A stretch of 64,000 nucleotides of DNA, from positions 34,509 to 98,508 of the forward strand of contig SPPL01000007.1 in assembly GCA_004570955.1 (NCBI GenBank). The letters are read 5' to 3'. Positions within the stretch are counted from its first letter, which is position 1; the number at the start of each line of letters is the position of its first letter. This document shows positions 17,430 through 27,192 of the stretch, in pieces. This DNA is from Jeotgalicoccus nanhaiensis (lineage in GTDB: Bacteria; Bacillota; Bacilli; Staphylococcales; Salinicoccaceae). Made by a program: the position numbers and the translations under genes. The notes below the pieces were generated by a model that did not search any database, had not been told where the DNA came from, and saw only the letters and a list, made by a program, of their open reading frames with translations.

Positions 17430-18830
17430 ATGAATATATATTTAATTGCAGTCATTGTTTATTTATTAATAATGGCGGGTTTGGGTGTTTACTTTGCTAA
17501 AAATTCTATTCATGATAGTGATGACTTTATGGTAGCAGGCAGGAGCCTGCCATTATTTGTAGTAATCGGTACATTATTAGCAACCTTTGTCGGATCAGGG
17601 ACTGTTGTCGGCGGTGCAAGCTTTATTTATCAGTATGGTCCATTTGCCGCGATATTTAATTTATCAGGGGGAATCGTGGGTGCTGTAATTCTTTATTTCA
17701 TCGCCGACAAGGTACGTAACCACGAAATGTATACAGTACCGCAACTTATGGAGAAAAGATTCGGACGTGTGACCAGATTTATAGCTTCTATTATAATATT
17801 ATTTGCATTTATAGGAATAACAGCATATCAATTTACCGGCGGTGCCTATGTACTTCAACTTACAACAGGTATGTCATTAGAGTGGGGAGCCATCGTTATC
17901 TGCTTGCTGGTGATATTTCTTACCATGAGCGGCGGGTTATTTTCAGTGGCCTATTCTGATGCATTGAGTGCCGTACTGATTATTCTCGGATTTATAATCG
18001 GTGTACCTTTTGCACTTAATTCAGCAGGTGGTTTTGAAGGGCTCTCATTATCGTTGCCCGAGCACACAAAAACTTGGAACGGGGGACTATCATTTATACA
18101 GCTGTTAGGATTTTTCCTGCCACTATTTTTATTAGTGCTGGGAGATCAAAATATGTATCAAAGATTTTCCGCTTCTAAAAATGCTAAGGTAGCTAAAAAT
18201 TCTGTGCTTGGTTTTATTGCTGGTAATTTCTTGGTGGTAGGTTTAACAATTATACTTGCGACAACTGCCATTGTACTCTTCCCGGAGATTGCTCCGGATG
18301 CAGCAATTTTAACTTTGGCTGTTGAGGGGTTACCGATGTTCATAGGGATATTAATATTGTGCTCAGCAGTTGCATTCATTATCACGACTGCGACATCGTA
18401 TCTGCTTTCAGCATCAGGAAATATTGTATATGACTTCTTCTATTTTATACGCGGAGATAAAGAACCTTTAACAAAAGTACAGACACTTTGGTTCAGCCGG
18501 ATAACAGTCGTAATCATTGGCCTTTTAGCTTACGTTTTAGGCAGATTCTTCCCGACGGTCTTAGAAATTCAAATGTATTCATACACTATGTACGGAGCAT
18601 CAATTACACCGGCGATTTTAGCAGCTCTAATGTGGAAAAAAGCGACGACAGCTGGTGTGTTAACATCTATGCTGCTTGGCGGCGGTTCGACACTTATTTG
18701 GGAGATGGCTTTGAATCGTCCAAATGATTGGAATAGTGTCATCGTTGCATTACCATTATCAGTCGCTGCATTGATTATCGTAAGTTTGTTAACTCAAAAA
18801 CAAAATAGAGAAGTACAGACCGCGGAATAG
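17430..18830 (+). CDS. Sodium:solute symporter family transporter
   Basis: 466-aa membrane protein with about 13 hydrophobic segments and the SSS (LeuT-fold) landmarks: DDFMVAGRSLPL after helix 1, the unwound GSGTVVGGASF region in the next helix, and the central GDQNMYQRFSASKN segment. Family members carry proline, pantothenate, sugars, urea or small peptides with Na+. Its place between two amidohydrolases, 22 bp after the first, suggests it imports their substrate. AAAAGGGGATGG ribosome site. Confidence 0.87.
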   Translation: MNIYLIAVIVYLLIMAGLGVYFAKNSIHDSDDFMVAGRSLPLFVVIGTLLATFVGSGTVVGGASFIYQYGPFAAIFNLSGGIVGAVILYFIADKVRNHEMYTVPQLMEKRFGRVTRFIASIIILFAFIGITAYQFTGGAYVLQLTTGMSLEWGAIVICLLVIFLTMSGGLFSVAYSDALSAVLIILGFIIGVPFALNSAGGFEGLSLSLPEHTKTWNGGLSFIQLLGFFLPLFLLVLGDQNMYQRFSASKNAKVAKNSVLGFIAGNFLVVGLTIILATTAIVLFPEIAPDAAILTLAVEGLPMFIGILILCSAVAFIITTATSYLLSASGNIVYDFFYFIRGDKEPLTKVQTLWFSRITVVIIGLLAYVLGRFFPTVLEIQMYSYTMYGASITPAILAALMWKKATTAGVLTSMLLGGGSTLIWEMALNRPNDWNSVIVALPLSVAALIIVSLLTQKQNREVQTAE

Positions 18831-18855
18831 TTTTATAAGTTCGGAGGTACGGTAA

Positions 18856-20032
18856 ATGAATGGTGTAATTAGAAATGTAAATATTTTATATGGGACAAAT
18901 TTAGATTTGATTGAAGAACATGAGGTATGGTTTCAGAATGGAAAGATTACCAACATCACTCCAAACAGCAAGCACAAAGCAAATGTTGTAATAGACGGTA
19001 ATAAGGGATATTTAATACCCGGTTTAATAGATTTACATGTACACATGATGTGGGATGGCTCAGAAGATCCGGTCAGTATGACTGAACAAGAAGGTTATGA
19101 ACAGATGATGATTCGGGCAGTTGCTAATGGTCATCATTATTTAGAACATGGTATTACTACTGTAAGAGATATAGGATCTATAGACGATATTTCTATTCAT
19201 ATAGCCAAAGCGATAAGAAGGGGAATCGTAAAAGGACCTGAAGTCATTACAAGCGGGAAAACATTAACGATGACCGGTGGGCACGATCCATTCTGGGCTA
19301 GTTTTGTAGATGGTGAAGAGCAAGCTTTAAAAGGAGTGCGTGAACAAATCTATAAAGGAGCAACAGTAATTAAAGTCAGTGCCTCAGGCGGTGTCTATGG
19401 CCGAAGTGAAGGGGAATCGGCCGGACAATCAGAACTGAGTCTGCAGGAACTGACTGTAATTTGTAATGAAGCACATAAATTTGGTTTAACTGTTGCTTCA
19501 CATGCCATTGGCAGGGAAAGTATTAAGAACTCTATACTTGCAGGTGTAGATACAATCGAACATGGACATTATATGGATGATGAACTCATGAATTTAATGG
19601 AAGAACACAAAGTTGCCTGGAATCCGACCTTGTATGTATATCGGCAAGTTGCGCAACACCAAGGTGTTCCAGAATATGCGAGAGCAAAAGCGCGGGAAAT
19701 TGTAAAAATTCATGATCCTGCTCCAATTAAAATATTATAAACGCAATATTTTAATTGGAGCAGGATCTGACGCGGGCTCACCGGGTGTAAGTCATGATGC
19801 GTTGAAAGATGAAATGTATGCCTTGAATGAGACGATTCAAGATAATAAGGAAACTTTAAAAACAGCAACAGTCACAGCAGGAGAGATTTTAAAAAGAAAA
19901 ATAGGAATGATTTCAGAAGGATACGAAGCGGATTTTGTCATACTTCAGGAAAATCCGTTAGGTAGCTTAAAAAATCTAGATTCTGTCAGAGAAGTTATTG
20001 CAAAGGGAGAATCCGTCTACGTTAAAAAATAG
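18856..20032 (+). pseudogene. Second amidohydrolase, frameshifted by a fold-back inverted repeat
   Basis: The frame from 18856 (GGAGGTAC before the ATG) encodes DLHVHMMWD, VIKVSASGG, TVASHAIG and TIEHGHYMDD, then runs into a TAA at 19738-19740 after VKIHDPAPIKIL. The following residues continue in the +1 frame from about 19730: KYYKRNILIGAGSDAGSPG to the end at 20032. From the His codon at 19711 to the GSD motif there are 49 nt, against 48 in the intact paralogue at 16235, so the net change is +1. The breakpoint coincides with a perfect 23-bp inverted repeat. Without the Asp of GSD the first part alone could not be active. Confidence 0.85.
19714..19767. repeat. Perfect 23-bp inverted repeat with 8-nt loop inside a coding region
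   Basis: The left arm, 19714-19736 (starts GATCCTGCTCC), is the exact reverse complement of 19745-19767 (ends GGAGCAGGATC). The loop is ATAAACGC. The right arm encodes the conserved NILIGAGS; the left arm replaces the expected coding sequence, as in a template-switch event. Confidence 0.95.
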
Positions 20033-20053
20033 TGTACTAAAGGAGATTTAATA

Positions 20054-21187
20054 ATGGACTATAAAACAAGAATAGCTAATCTTAGAAAAATCATGCAGAA
20101 GAAGTCGCTGGATGCAGTATTAATTTCAAACTTTGAAAATCAATATTATTTCAGTGGATTGAAAGCGATTACGTATTCGAGACCAATTCTGCTCCTTGTG
20201 ACGAAAGATGAAATGAGCATTGTGCTGCCTACACTTGAAGAAAATCATGCGAAACATAAAACGGATGCAGATTATTTGTACGTCTACCATGAAGTCGAAG
20301 AAAAAGACGGTGAACATTCATATCATGCACAAGTGGAGACACTGTTAAAAACAATCAATAAAGGATCACACGTTGGTATCGAATATAATTCACTGCCGAC
20401 ACAAATTACGCTGATGTTAAAAGAAACAGGACTGGATTATATCAATATAGAAAAAGAAATTGTGCAGATGCGTGCAGTGAAGAGTGAAGAAGAAATTAAG
20501 ATGATTAAAGAATCGGGAAAACTCGTCAGTCATGCTTTAAAAAAATCCGTAGAAAATGTGAAAAGCGGAATGAGCGAACTTGAGATGGATTACTTCGGAA
20601 ATGAATACTTATTTAAAGAAGTATCGAAAACATATCCGGATTCGACCTTTGATTATTTTGTCATGTCGCCTTCGGGGCTGGAAAGAACGAATACGCCGCA
20701 TGTATTTTCAAATTCAAGAAAGGTAGAAGATCAAGATATTATTATCCATAGCAGACAGGTTGGACTTAATGGATATCGAGCAGAATGTGAAAGAACAATG
20801 TTTATAGGAGAACCGACGGAAAAACAGCGGGAAGTCTTTAATGTCATGGTGGAAGCACAAAAGGCAGCTTTAGATTTTATAAAGGTCGGGGTAACAGCCA
20901 AAGAAGTAAACCAGCGGGCACTGGATGTGATCGAGGAAGCGGGACTGCAGGAATATGTAGTACACCGTACAGGTCATGGAATTGGAATTGGAGTGCATGA
21001 AGAGCCGAGTTTGAGATTCGATAATGACTTGAAACTTGAAGCGGGGATGGTATTTTGTATTGAACCGGGAATTTATATTCCCGAAGTAGGAGGTTTTAGA
21101 CATTCGGATACGGTGGTGTTGGAAGACGACGGCACGGTATTGATTACGGAGTATCCGAGAGATATTGAGAGTTTGATAGTTAGGTAA
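20054..21187 (+). CDS. Creatinase-type M24 family hydrolase
   Basis: 377-aa pita-bread-fold protein: N-terminal creatinase domain (res. 1-135) and a C-terminal M24 domain. The aminopeptidase P metal site is not intact. The first Asp position is H232, the second (SD.TRT) reads AECERT with E244, and the last Glu (RIED) reads RHSD with S351; H308, H315 and E337 remain. Metal-independent creatinase has similar ALERT and REHD motifs, so this protein may cleave a C-N bond such as creatine, ectoine or a related amide rather than Xaa-Pro peptides. It is last in the amidohydrolase operon; AAAGGAG ribosome site; strong terminator after. Confidence 0.82.
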   Translation: MDYKTRIANLRKIMQKKSLDAVLISNFENQYYFSGLKAITYSRPILLLVTKDEMSIVLPTLEENHAKHKTDADYLYVYHEVEEKDGEHSYHAQVETLLKTINKGSHVGIEYNSLPTQITLMLKETGLDYINIEKEIVQMRAVKSEEEIKMIKESGKLVSHALKKSVENVKSGMSELEMDYFGNEYLFKEVSKTYPDSTFDYFVMSPSGLERTNTPHVFSNSRKVEDQDIIIHSRQVGLNGYRAECERTMFIGEPTEKQREVFNVMVEAQKAALDFIKVGVTAKEVNQRALDVIEEAGLQEYVVHRTGHGIGIGVHEEPSLRFDNDLKLEAGMVFCIEPGIYIPEVGGFRHSDTVVLEDDGTVLITEYPRDIESLIVR

Positions 21188-21192
21188 GTTTT

Positions 21193-21229
21193 GGAAAATC
21201 TCGAGAAGATAAACTTCTCGAGATTTTCC
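21193..21229. terminator. Terminator after the M24 gene
   Basis: A perfect 16-bp stem (GGAAAATCTCGAGAAG and its complement) with loop ATAAA; the U-rich 3' arm serves the + strand gene. Confidence 0.85.
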
Positions 21230-21408
21230 TCATTATTTTAGGTAATCGATCTGTAATGATGATAGTTATAAATAAAATATTATAAAATTGAAGATGCTTT
21301 CAATAAATTATAGAAATAACTAGGTTTATCCTATCTACCTCTTAGTCTTTCTTTCTCTGTTTACCTTCCATATAATAAAAGTAATATCAACAGATCAAGA
21401 GGGATGTT

Positions 21409-24288
21409 ATGGAGTCAAGAAAAGCAAACTTATTAAACGCTTATGAACGTGGTTTTATTGACCGCTTTACAACGAAAACTTCTCATTATCCACCAGAATT
21501 AATTATAAATTCTAAGAAAGAGAATGTATTGTCACCTATGCTCGATGCATTGGAATCTTGTGAGTCCTTCGTGATATCAGTGGCTTTCATTACTGAAGGT
21601 GGAATCGCATCTCTTAAAACGGTGGTATATGAGCTTAACAAACGTGGTATACGTGGAAAGATTATCACATCTACATATTTAAATTTTAATAAACCAAAAG
21701 TTTTCAAAGAGCTACTGAAGATACCAAATTTAGATGTACATATTACTGATCAATCAGGCTTCCATGCCAAAGGTTACGTATTCGATAAAAAAGATTATTC
21801 TATTATGTTCATTGGTAGTTCTAATTTGACTGATGCCGCGTTAAAGAAGAACTATGAATATAATTTAAAATTGACTTCGCTAGATAATGGTGAGGTTATT
21901 CAGTATTTTAAATCACAGTTTGATGATTTATGGATTAATTCAACATTATTAACACAACAATGGATTAGAAAATATGATGAAATATATGCAGATACTAAAC
22001 ATGATGATAAGGTACTACAGCTAATAGAAACGAAAAAGCCTTATCGTTATGACAATATCGATCCTAAAGAAATAACACCAAATTTAATGCAGGAGGAAGC
22101 ATTAGATTCCTTGAAAAATCTACGTTTAACTGGTGAACGAAAAGGATTGGTTGTTTCAGCGACTGGTACTGGTAAGACTTATTTATCTGCATTTGATGTA
22201 AAGAATGTAAATCCAGAACGCGTATTGTTTATAGCACATAGAGAGCAAATTTTATTGAAATCATTGAATGATTATAGAGATTTGCTTGGAGGAGATCCAA
22301 GTGATTACGGCATTTATAGCGGCTCTAAAAAAGATATTAATGCTAAGTATATGTTTGCGACGGTTCAAACATTTTCAAAAGAGAGTCATTTAGAACAATT
22401 TCCTAAAGATGCTTTTGATTATATTATAATAGATGAAGCCCACCGAAGCAGTGCTAGTTCATATACTAAGATTATTAATTATTTTGAACCTGAGTTTTTA
22501 TTAGGGATGACAGCGACTCCTGAACGTACAGATAATAATGAAATCTTTGGTTTATTTGATTTCAATATTGCTTATGAGATACGCCTACAAAAAGCATTAG
22601 AAGCAGAAATTTTATCTCCATTTCATTACTTTGGTGTGACGGATTATGTTGTAAACGGGGAGATTATTAACGACACGAGTTCTTTGAGCGATTTACTAGA
22701 TCAAGATAGAATTCAACATATTATTGATAAATTATATTATTACTCTCACGCAGGCGAAGAAGTACGTGGTTTAATGTTTGTTTCTAATAGAGAGGAAGCA
22801 TATAGACTCTCCGAACTACTGAATCAAAGAAATTATAAAACAAAAGCACTGACAGGGATGAATTCTCAAGAAGAACGTCAGGAAGCGGTTAAATTACTCG
22901 AAAGTAATAAGTTAGACTATCTAATTACTGTAGATATTTTTAATGAAGGTGTGGATATACCTTCAATAAACCAAGTTGTAATGTTAAGACAAACAGAATC
23001 GAGTATTATTTTTGTCCAACAATTAGGTCGGGGTCTAAGGAAACATGAGGATAAAGAATTTCTTACAGTGATTGATTTTATCGGTAACTATAAAAATAAC
23101 TATTTAATTCCTGTGGCTTTAACTGGAGATAAATCTTTTAATAAAGATAAATTACGTAAAGATGTAGTTGATAGAAGTTTAATTACTGGTGAATCAACGA
23201 TTAACTTTGAGAGAATTGCACAGGATAGAATTTTTAAATCTATTTCAAAAGCTACTTTGGATTCAATGGCGAACTTAAAAAGAATGTATCACTATACAAA
23301 AAATAAGCTAGGGCATATTCCGACTTTAGTCGACCTGCAAATAGATCAAGATTCGATGAATCCAATGTTAGTTTTAAATAAGTTTGATCACTATATTGAA
23401 TTTTTATCTAAGATAAAAGAAGAAACAGAGCCGTTAACGAATGGGCAAGATCGTATCCTAACTTTCTTATCTAAGGAAATAGTTGACGGGAAGCGTGTGA
23501 CCGAAGTGTTGTTACTTCAGCAACTTTTCAAAGGACCTGTAAATAAAGCAGAATTCCAGTGGGATATGAATGAGAAAAAATATTATATGTCTGATGAAAC
23601 GATGAAATCAATCATAAGAATGTTTACCTTAGAATTTTATACAATGCAGAAAACTGAGAAATATAAATATCCTCTTATAGAAATTAGAGGTGAAAATATT
23701 TATCTGACGAAAGAGTTTAGGACTTCACTGAAAGATGAATATTTTAAAAAACAGGTAGAAGATTTAATTGACCTAGCTTTATTAAACGCTAAAGAATATG
23801 ATCAATCTACTCAATTAACAATTAATGAGAAGTACAGTAGGGCAGATGTATGTAGACTGTTGAATTGGGAGAAGGATGAGGCTAGCACGATCTATGGATA
23901 TAAAAATAAACATAATACAACGCCAATATTTGTGAATTATAATAAAAGTGATGATATTGATGAATCAGTCCGTTATGATGACCGATTTTTAGACTCGCAT
24001 GTCTTCCAATGGTATACGAGAAAAGGAACGGATTTAAACTCGAAGATTAATAGAGAAGTTATTGAAGACTACAAAAATGACGACACAGTTATACATCTGT
24101 TTGTTAAACGAGACGACGATGAAGGTGTCTATCATTATTATATGGGGGAAGTCGGTATCGATTTAAAATCTATAGAAAATGCATCGATTGGGCTGATGGA
24201 CAACAAGCACAAAGTAGCGAAGATGAATTTTATTTTAGAACATCCTGTTGATTATAATATGTATCGATTTATAGATGGAGAGCAATAA
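21409..24288 (+). CDS. PLD-nuclease / SF2 helicase fusion with DUF3427-type C-terminus
   Basis: 959-aa multidomain protein. Residues about 25-180: phospholipase-D-type nuclease domain with one HKD motif, H119-x-K121-x4-D126, then GSSN at 136-139. Residues about 225-560: superfamily 2 helicase with ATGTGKT (251-257), DEAH (342-345), MTATPERTD and QLGRGLR. The remaining 400 residues match the DUF3427-type region that follows helicases of this kind; its last part, with QWYTRKGTDL and IHLFVKRDDDEGVYHYYMG, is like a substrate-binding domain. A single HKD usually means dimerisation. Such proteins occur in restriction and defence loci. Ribosome site AGAGGGA; a hairpin follows at 24287, so it has its own transcript. 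Confidence 0.85.
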   Translation: MESRKANLLNAYERGFIDRFTTKTSHYPPELIINSKKENVLSPMLDALESCESFVISVAFITEGGIASLKTVVYELNKRGIRGKIITSTYLNFNKPKVFKELLKIPNLDVHITDQSGFHAKGYVFDKKDYSIMFIGSSNLTDAALKKNYEYNLKLTSLDNGEVIQYFKSQFDDLWINSTLLTQQWIRKYDEIYADTKHDDKVLQLIETKKPYRYDNIDPKEITPNLMQEEALDSLKNLRLTGERKGLVVSATGTGKTYLSAFDVKNVNPERVLFIAHREQILLKSLNDYRDLLGGDPSDYGIYSGSKKDINAKYMFATVQTFSKESHLEQFPKDAFDYIIIDEAHRSSASSYTKIINYFEPEFLLGMTATPERTDNNEIFGLFDFNIAYEIRLQKALEAEILSPFHYFGVTDYVVNGEIINDTSSLSDLLDQDRIQHIIDKLYYYSHAGEEVRGLMFVSNREEAYRLSELLNQRNYKTKALTGMNSQEERQEAVKLLESNKLDYLITVDIFNEGVDIPSINQVVMLRQTESSIIFVQQLGRGLRKHEDKEFLTVIDFIGNYKNNYLIPVALTGDKSFNKDKLRKDVVDRSLITGESTINFERIAQDRIFKSISKATLDSMANLKRMYHYTKNKLGHIPTLVDLQIDQDSMNPMLVLNKFDHYIEFLSKIKEETEPLTNGQDRILTFLSKEIVDGKRVTEVLLLQQLFKGPVNKAEFQWDMNEKKYYMSDETMKSIIRMFTLEFYTMQKTEKYKYPLIEIRGENIYLTKEFRTSLKDEYFKKQVEDLIDLALLNAKEYDQSTQLTINEKYSRADVCRLLNWEKDEASTIYGYKNKHNTTPIFVNYNKSDDIDESVRYDDRFLDSHVFQWYTRKGTDLNSKINREVIEDYKNDDTVIHLFVKRDDDEGVYHYYMGEVGIDLKSIENASIGLMDNKHKVAKMNFILEHPVDYNMYRFIDGEQ

Positions 24289-24317
24289 ACTGTGAGAACT
24301 ATGTATTCTTACAGTTT
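24287..24317 (+). terminator. Terminator after the PLD-helicase gene
   Basis: AAACTGTGAGAA pairs with TTCTTACAGTTT (one internal mismatch) across ctatgta. It overlaps the stop codon. Confidence 0.65.
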
Positions 24318-24352
24318 ATTTGTTATTTAATTTCAAAGAATTTTATATCAAA

Positions 24353-24382
24353 TTGATTATTATCTACAATATAGATTAGAAT
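24353..24382 (+). promoter_or_regulatory. Candidate sigma-A promoter of the GHKL operon
   Basis: TTGATT (24353-24358), 18 bp, then TAGAAT (24377-24382). It lies 55 bp before the TTG start in the 149-bp gap and gives the three-gene operon its own promoter. Confidence 0.45.
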
Positions 24383-24437
24383 TAGCATATTAAATATTTC
24401 TTGAGTTAATATTTTAACTTGATATTGGAGGATTAAA

Positions 24438-26351
24438 TTGAAAAATAATGATTTTCAATTTGCGAAAATTGAATATATTGAAAATACTACGTTTGATGGT
24501 TCTTTAGACTCGTTCTACGAAAAAGGGATAGAAGGAACTATAAGAGAGAACATTCAAAATTCCATTGACGCAAAACTAGATAATGAGGAAAAAGTAAAGA
24601 TAGAAATTGTTTTGGGGAAAATAGGGAAATCCGATTTGCCTGGAATTGATGAAGTATTTAAACATATAGATTCCATGGAAGGAAAGAATGAATATACAGT
24701 TGAAAAAATTCAGTATATGCAGAGTAAAAAAGAAGAAAATTCAATTAATGTCCTGACTATAGAAGACCTAAATACAAAAGGACTATCAGGAGCGAAGAAT
24801 GGACAATCTGGTCGTTCCGAAGATACATTTGGTTCGTACGCTTATAGGAAAGGTTTCCATAATAGAAATGAAAATGAAGAAGCAGAAATATCGCGTGGAG
24901 GTTCGCATGGTATTGGTAAAATTTCTAATAATGCTGTTTCTGATATAAATTTAATGTATTTTGCAAATTGTGATGGGATAGGTGAAAAACATGTTGGAGG
25001 AAGTATTCATTTAATCGAACATAGATATGAAGATCAGTATTACAGATCAACAGGATATTTTTCCAGAAAAAACTATGAAGATAACCGATTATATCCTTTT
25101 GAAAATCTGGGATATAGTAAGATTTTCAATAAAGATAACAGAGGACTTAAAATAATAATTCCATATTTACGTGAAGAATTTACAGATTTTAAAAAGATAG
25201 TTCAAGCTGTTTGTGATAATTTTTTCGTGGCTATTCTTAATGAAAAGGTTGAAGTTGAAATAATCGATAAAACTCAAAATACAGATATGGTTATTAATAA
25301 GGAAAGTTTAGTAGAAATTATAAATGATAAAAAATATTATGAGAATAATAAACCTAATATAAAGAAAGTGTTCACGCCTTTGTATGTACAGACACTTCAA
25401 GAGATTGGAACACCGGAGAAGTTAATAGTAGAATCATTAAACGAGACTTATGAGTTTGATTTATATTTTAAATATGATGAAGAATTACCAGTTGGTCGAG
25501 TTGGGATCGTACGATCAATGGGGATGAAAATAGTTGATTATAAGGTTGAAAGATATATAAGAAGACCATATAATGCTGTTCTCATTGGTGGACCTAAGGA
25601 AGATGGCTTTCTTAAAAGTATGGAAAATGAATCTCACACTCAAATATCGTCTGACAATATTAAAGACTCTAATAGCAAGAAAAACGCGAAAAAATTCCTA
25701 CGTAATTTAACCACTCAAATGCAGAAGATTATAGATGAGTCTATCAATAGAAATAGTGTAAGCAGTGGTGAACTTGACACAAGCCATATACTTTCAGAGC
25801 TTGATTCAACATTTAGTAAGAATTTATCTAGATCATCAGAGAAAGTACAAATTGATTCTAAGACTGAGCTACTAAAGAAAAAACCTAAAGAGAGAAGAAA
25901 GTCTAGAAAAGGAGTTGTAGATCCTCAGCCAGGGAAGAAAAAACAAAAAAGAATACCACGGAAACTCAAACCTGGTACTGAAGAACAACAAGGTTACGAG
26001 GCATTAATTTTACCAAATTCTTCAGTTGAAAGAATCTCCTTGAATGATAAAGAAATCATTAAATTTGATTTTAATAATATAGAGGAATCGAAAAATTGGA
26101 AGGAATGTGATATTACATTTGTTGTAGTAGATGGAATGGGGCAAGAACATCAAAATGAAGCGCGGTTAACTGATAATTACATGTTAATAAAAGATGCTGC
26201 AAGTAATGATACTTACACATTCAATGATTATAAAATAAACAATGTAAAAATTAAAAATAATACATCCATAATAAACTTAATAAAACATAGTTCTATAAAA
26301 GATACTTTAAAATATTTATATAAAATAGAGGTGAGAATTAATGATTTATAA
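24438..26351 (+). CDS. GHKL-type ATPase (MutL/MORC/HSP90-like) of a defence-type operon
   Basis: 637 aa from a TTG start (GGAGG seven bases upstream). The Bergerat ATP-binding fold is clear: N box RENIQNSIDAK with E37, N41 and D44; G1 box IEDLNTKGLSG (D110, N112, G115); G2 box GGSHGIGKIS (154-163), with the Gly-rich lid GRSEDTFGSY between. A transducer-like domain follows to about residue 420, then a coiled, Lys-rich stretch (KKKPKERRKSRKGV, 475-515) and a C-terminal beta-rich domain. No nuclease motif is visible. MutL/MORC-like GHKL ATPases are known in restriction-type operons. The next gene overlaps it by 11 nt. Confidence 0.8.
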   Translation: MKNNDFQFAKIEYIENTTFDGSLDSFYEKGIEGTIRENIQNSIDAKLDNEEKVKIEIVLGKIGKSDLPGIDEVFKHIDSMEGKNEYTVEKIQYMQSKKEENSINVLTIEDLNTKGLSGAKNGQSGRSEDTFGSYAYRKGFHNRNENEEAEISRGGSHGIGKISNNAVSDINLMYFANCDGIGEKHVGGSIHLIEHRYEDQYYRSTGYFSRKNYEDNRLYPFENLGYSKIFNKDNRGLKIIIPYLREEFTDFKKIVQAVCDNFFVAILNEKVEVEIIDKTQNTDMVINKESLVEIINDKKYYENNKPNIKKVFTPLYVQTLQEIGTPEKLIVESLNETYEFDLYFKYDEELPVGRVGIVRSMGMKIVDYKVERYIRRPYNAVLIGGPKEDGFLKSMENESHTQISSDNIKDSNSKKNAKKFLRNLTTQMQKIIDESINRNSVSSGELDTSHILSELDSTFSKNLSRSSEKVQIDSKTELLKKKPKERRKSRKGVVDPQPGKKKQKRIPRKLKPGTEEQQGYEALILPNSSVERISLNDKEIIKFDFNNIEESKNWKECDITFVVVDGMGQEHQNEARLTDNYMLIKDAASNDTYTFNDYKINNVKIKNNTSIINLIKHSSIKDTLKYLYKIEVRINDL

Positions 26352-27192
26352 GAAAGGAGCATCATTTCCTCACCCCGTTTATTATGAGAATACATCGAGT
26401 TACCAAGAGGGTTTTTTTGAATTCGATGTACTCAATTTGAGTGAAGACAAAAATTATTATATTTTCACATTTGAATACGAAATACAGTCAAAATTTATTA
26501 TGGACTTACTGAGAAATGAACAAGCGTATTTAAATATAATCATTCAGTCTAATGACAATTTTTTCTCAAGAATTAACTATAATGAAACAATGATAAAAAT
26601 TCCTAAAAACCGTTTAAGTTTAAATAAAAAAACAGAAGTCCAGTTGCAAATACAAAGTAAACAAGAAGTATATTTTTCAGAGACCCAAGAATTAACTACT
26701 TTTTATAATGAATTCAAAAAAGATATAGTAGTTCCTAAGAATTCGTTATTAGGGTTTTCAAATACAGTAAGATATGATGGAAAAGGCAATAAACCATTAC
26801 TTCTTTTTGAATATGAAACTGATCCTGAATTGAAAAGTGAATTTAAAGTTGATTTAAGACCAGAGACTATTGTATTGGTTTTTAAAGATGAAAAATATCG
26901 GATGAAAGAATTTAACAAAAACCTTTCAAATATGTATGTCTATGCTGGTCTAAGTCAATCACTGATACAGTTTATTAATAATTACGGAAAAGATGAAGAG
27001 TACGTTGATTTGGAAAGTTTATCTTCATCAAACTTAGATGTACTAGATCAAAAGCTATTTGAATTACTAGAAAGTAAGAACGTGGATCATATTAGTTTAG
27101 AAGAAATTGATGAAATAATTTATAAAATTACGGACAATATAGTCGGGAAATATGTTGAAGCAGTTAGAGAGGTAAATAATTATGAATATTAG
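26341..27192 (+). CDS. Unknown protein, second gene of the GHKL operon
   Basis: 283 aa, no recognised family. The first 130 residues alternate short strands (FFEFDVLNL, YYIFTFEYEIQ, EVQLQIQSKQEV) and look like a beta sandwich. The second half is mainly helical and ends in an acidic helical stretch (LEEIDEIIYKITDNIVGKY). There are no signal peptide, membrane segments or Cys motifs. It overlaps the GHKL gene by 11 nt and the next gene by 11 nt, and AGAGGTGAG provides the ribosome site. That coupling suggests the three proteins form a complex in fixed ratio. Confidence 0.72.
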   Translation: MIYKKGASFPHPVYYENTSSYQEGFFEFDVLNLSEDKNYYIFTFEYEIQSKFIMDLLRNEQAYLNIIIQSNDNFFSRINYNETMIKIPKNRLSLNKKTEVQLQIQSKQEVYFSETQELTTFYNEFKKDIVVPKNSLLGFSNTVRYDGKGNKPLLLFEYETDPELKSEFKVDLRPETIVLVFKDEKYRMKEFNKNLSNMYVYAGLSQSLIQFINNYGKDEEYVDLESLSSSNLDVLDQKLFELLESKNVDHISLEEIDEIIYKITDNIVGKYVEAVREVNNYEY

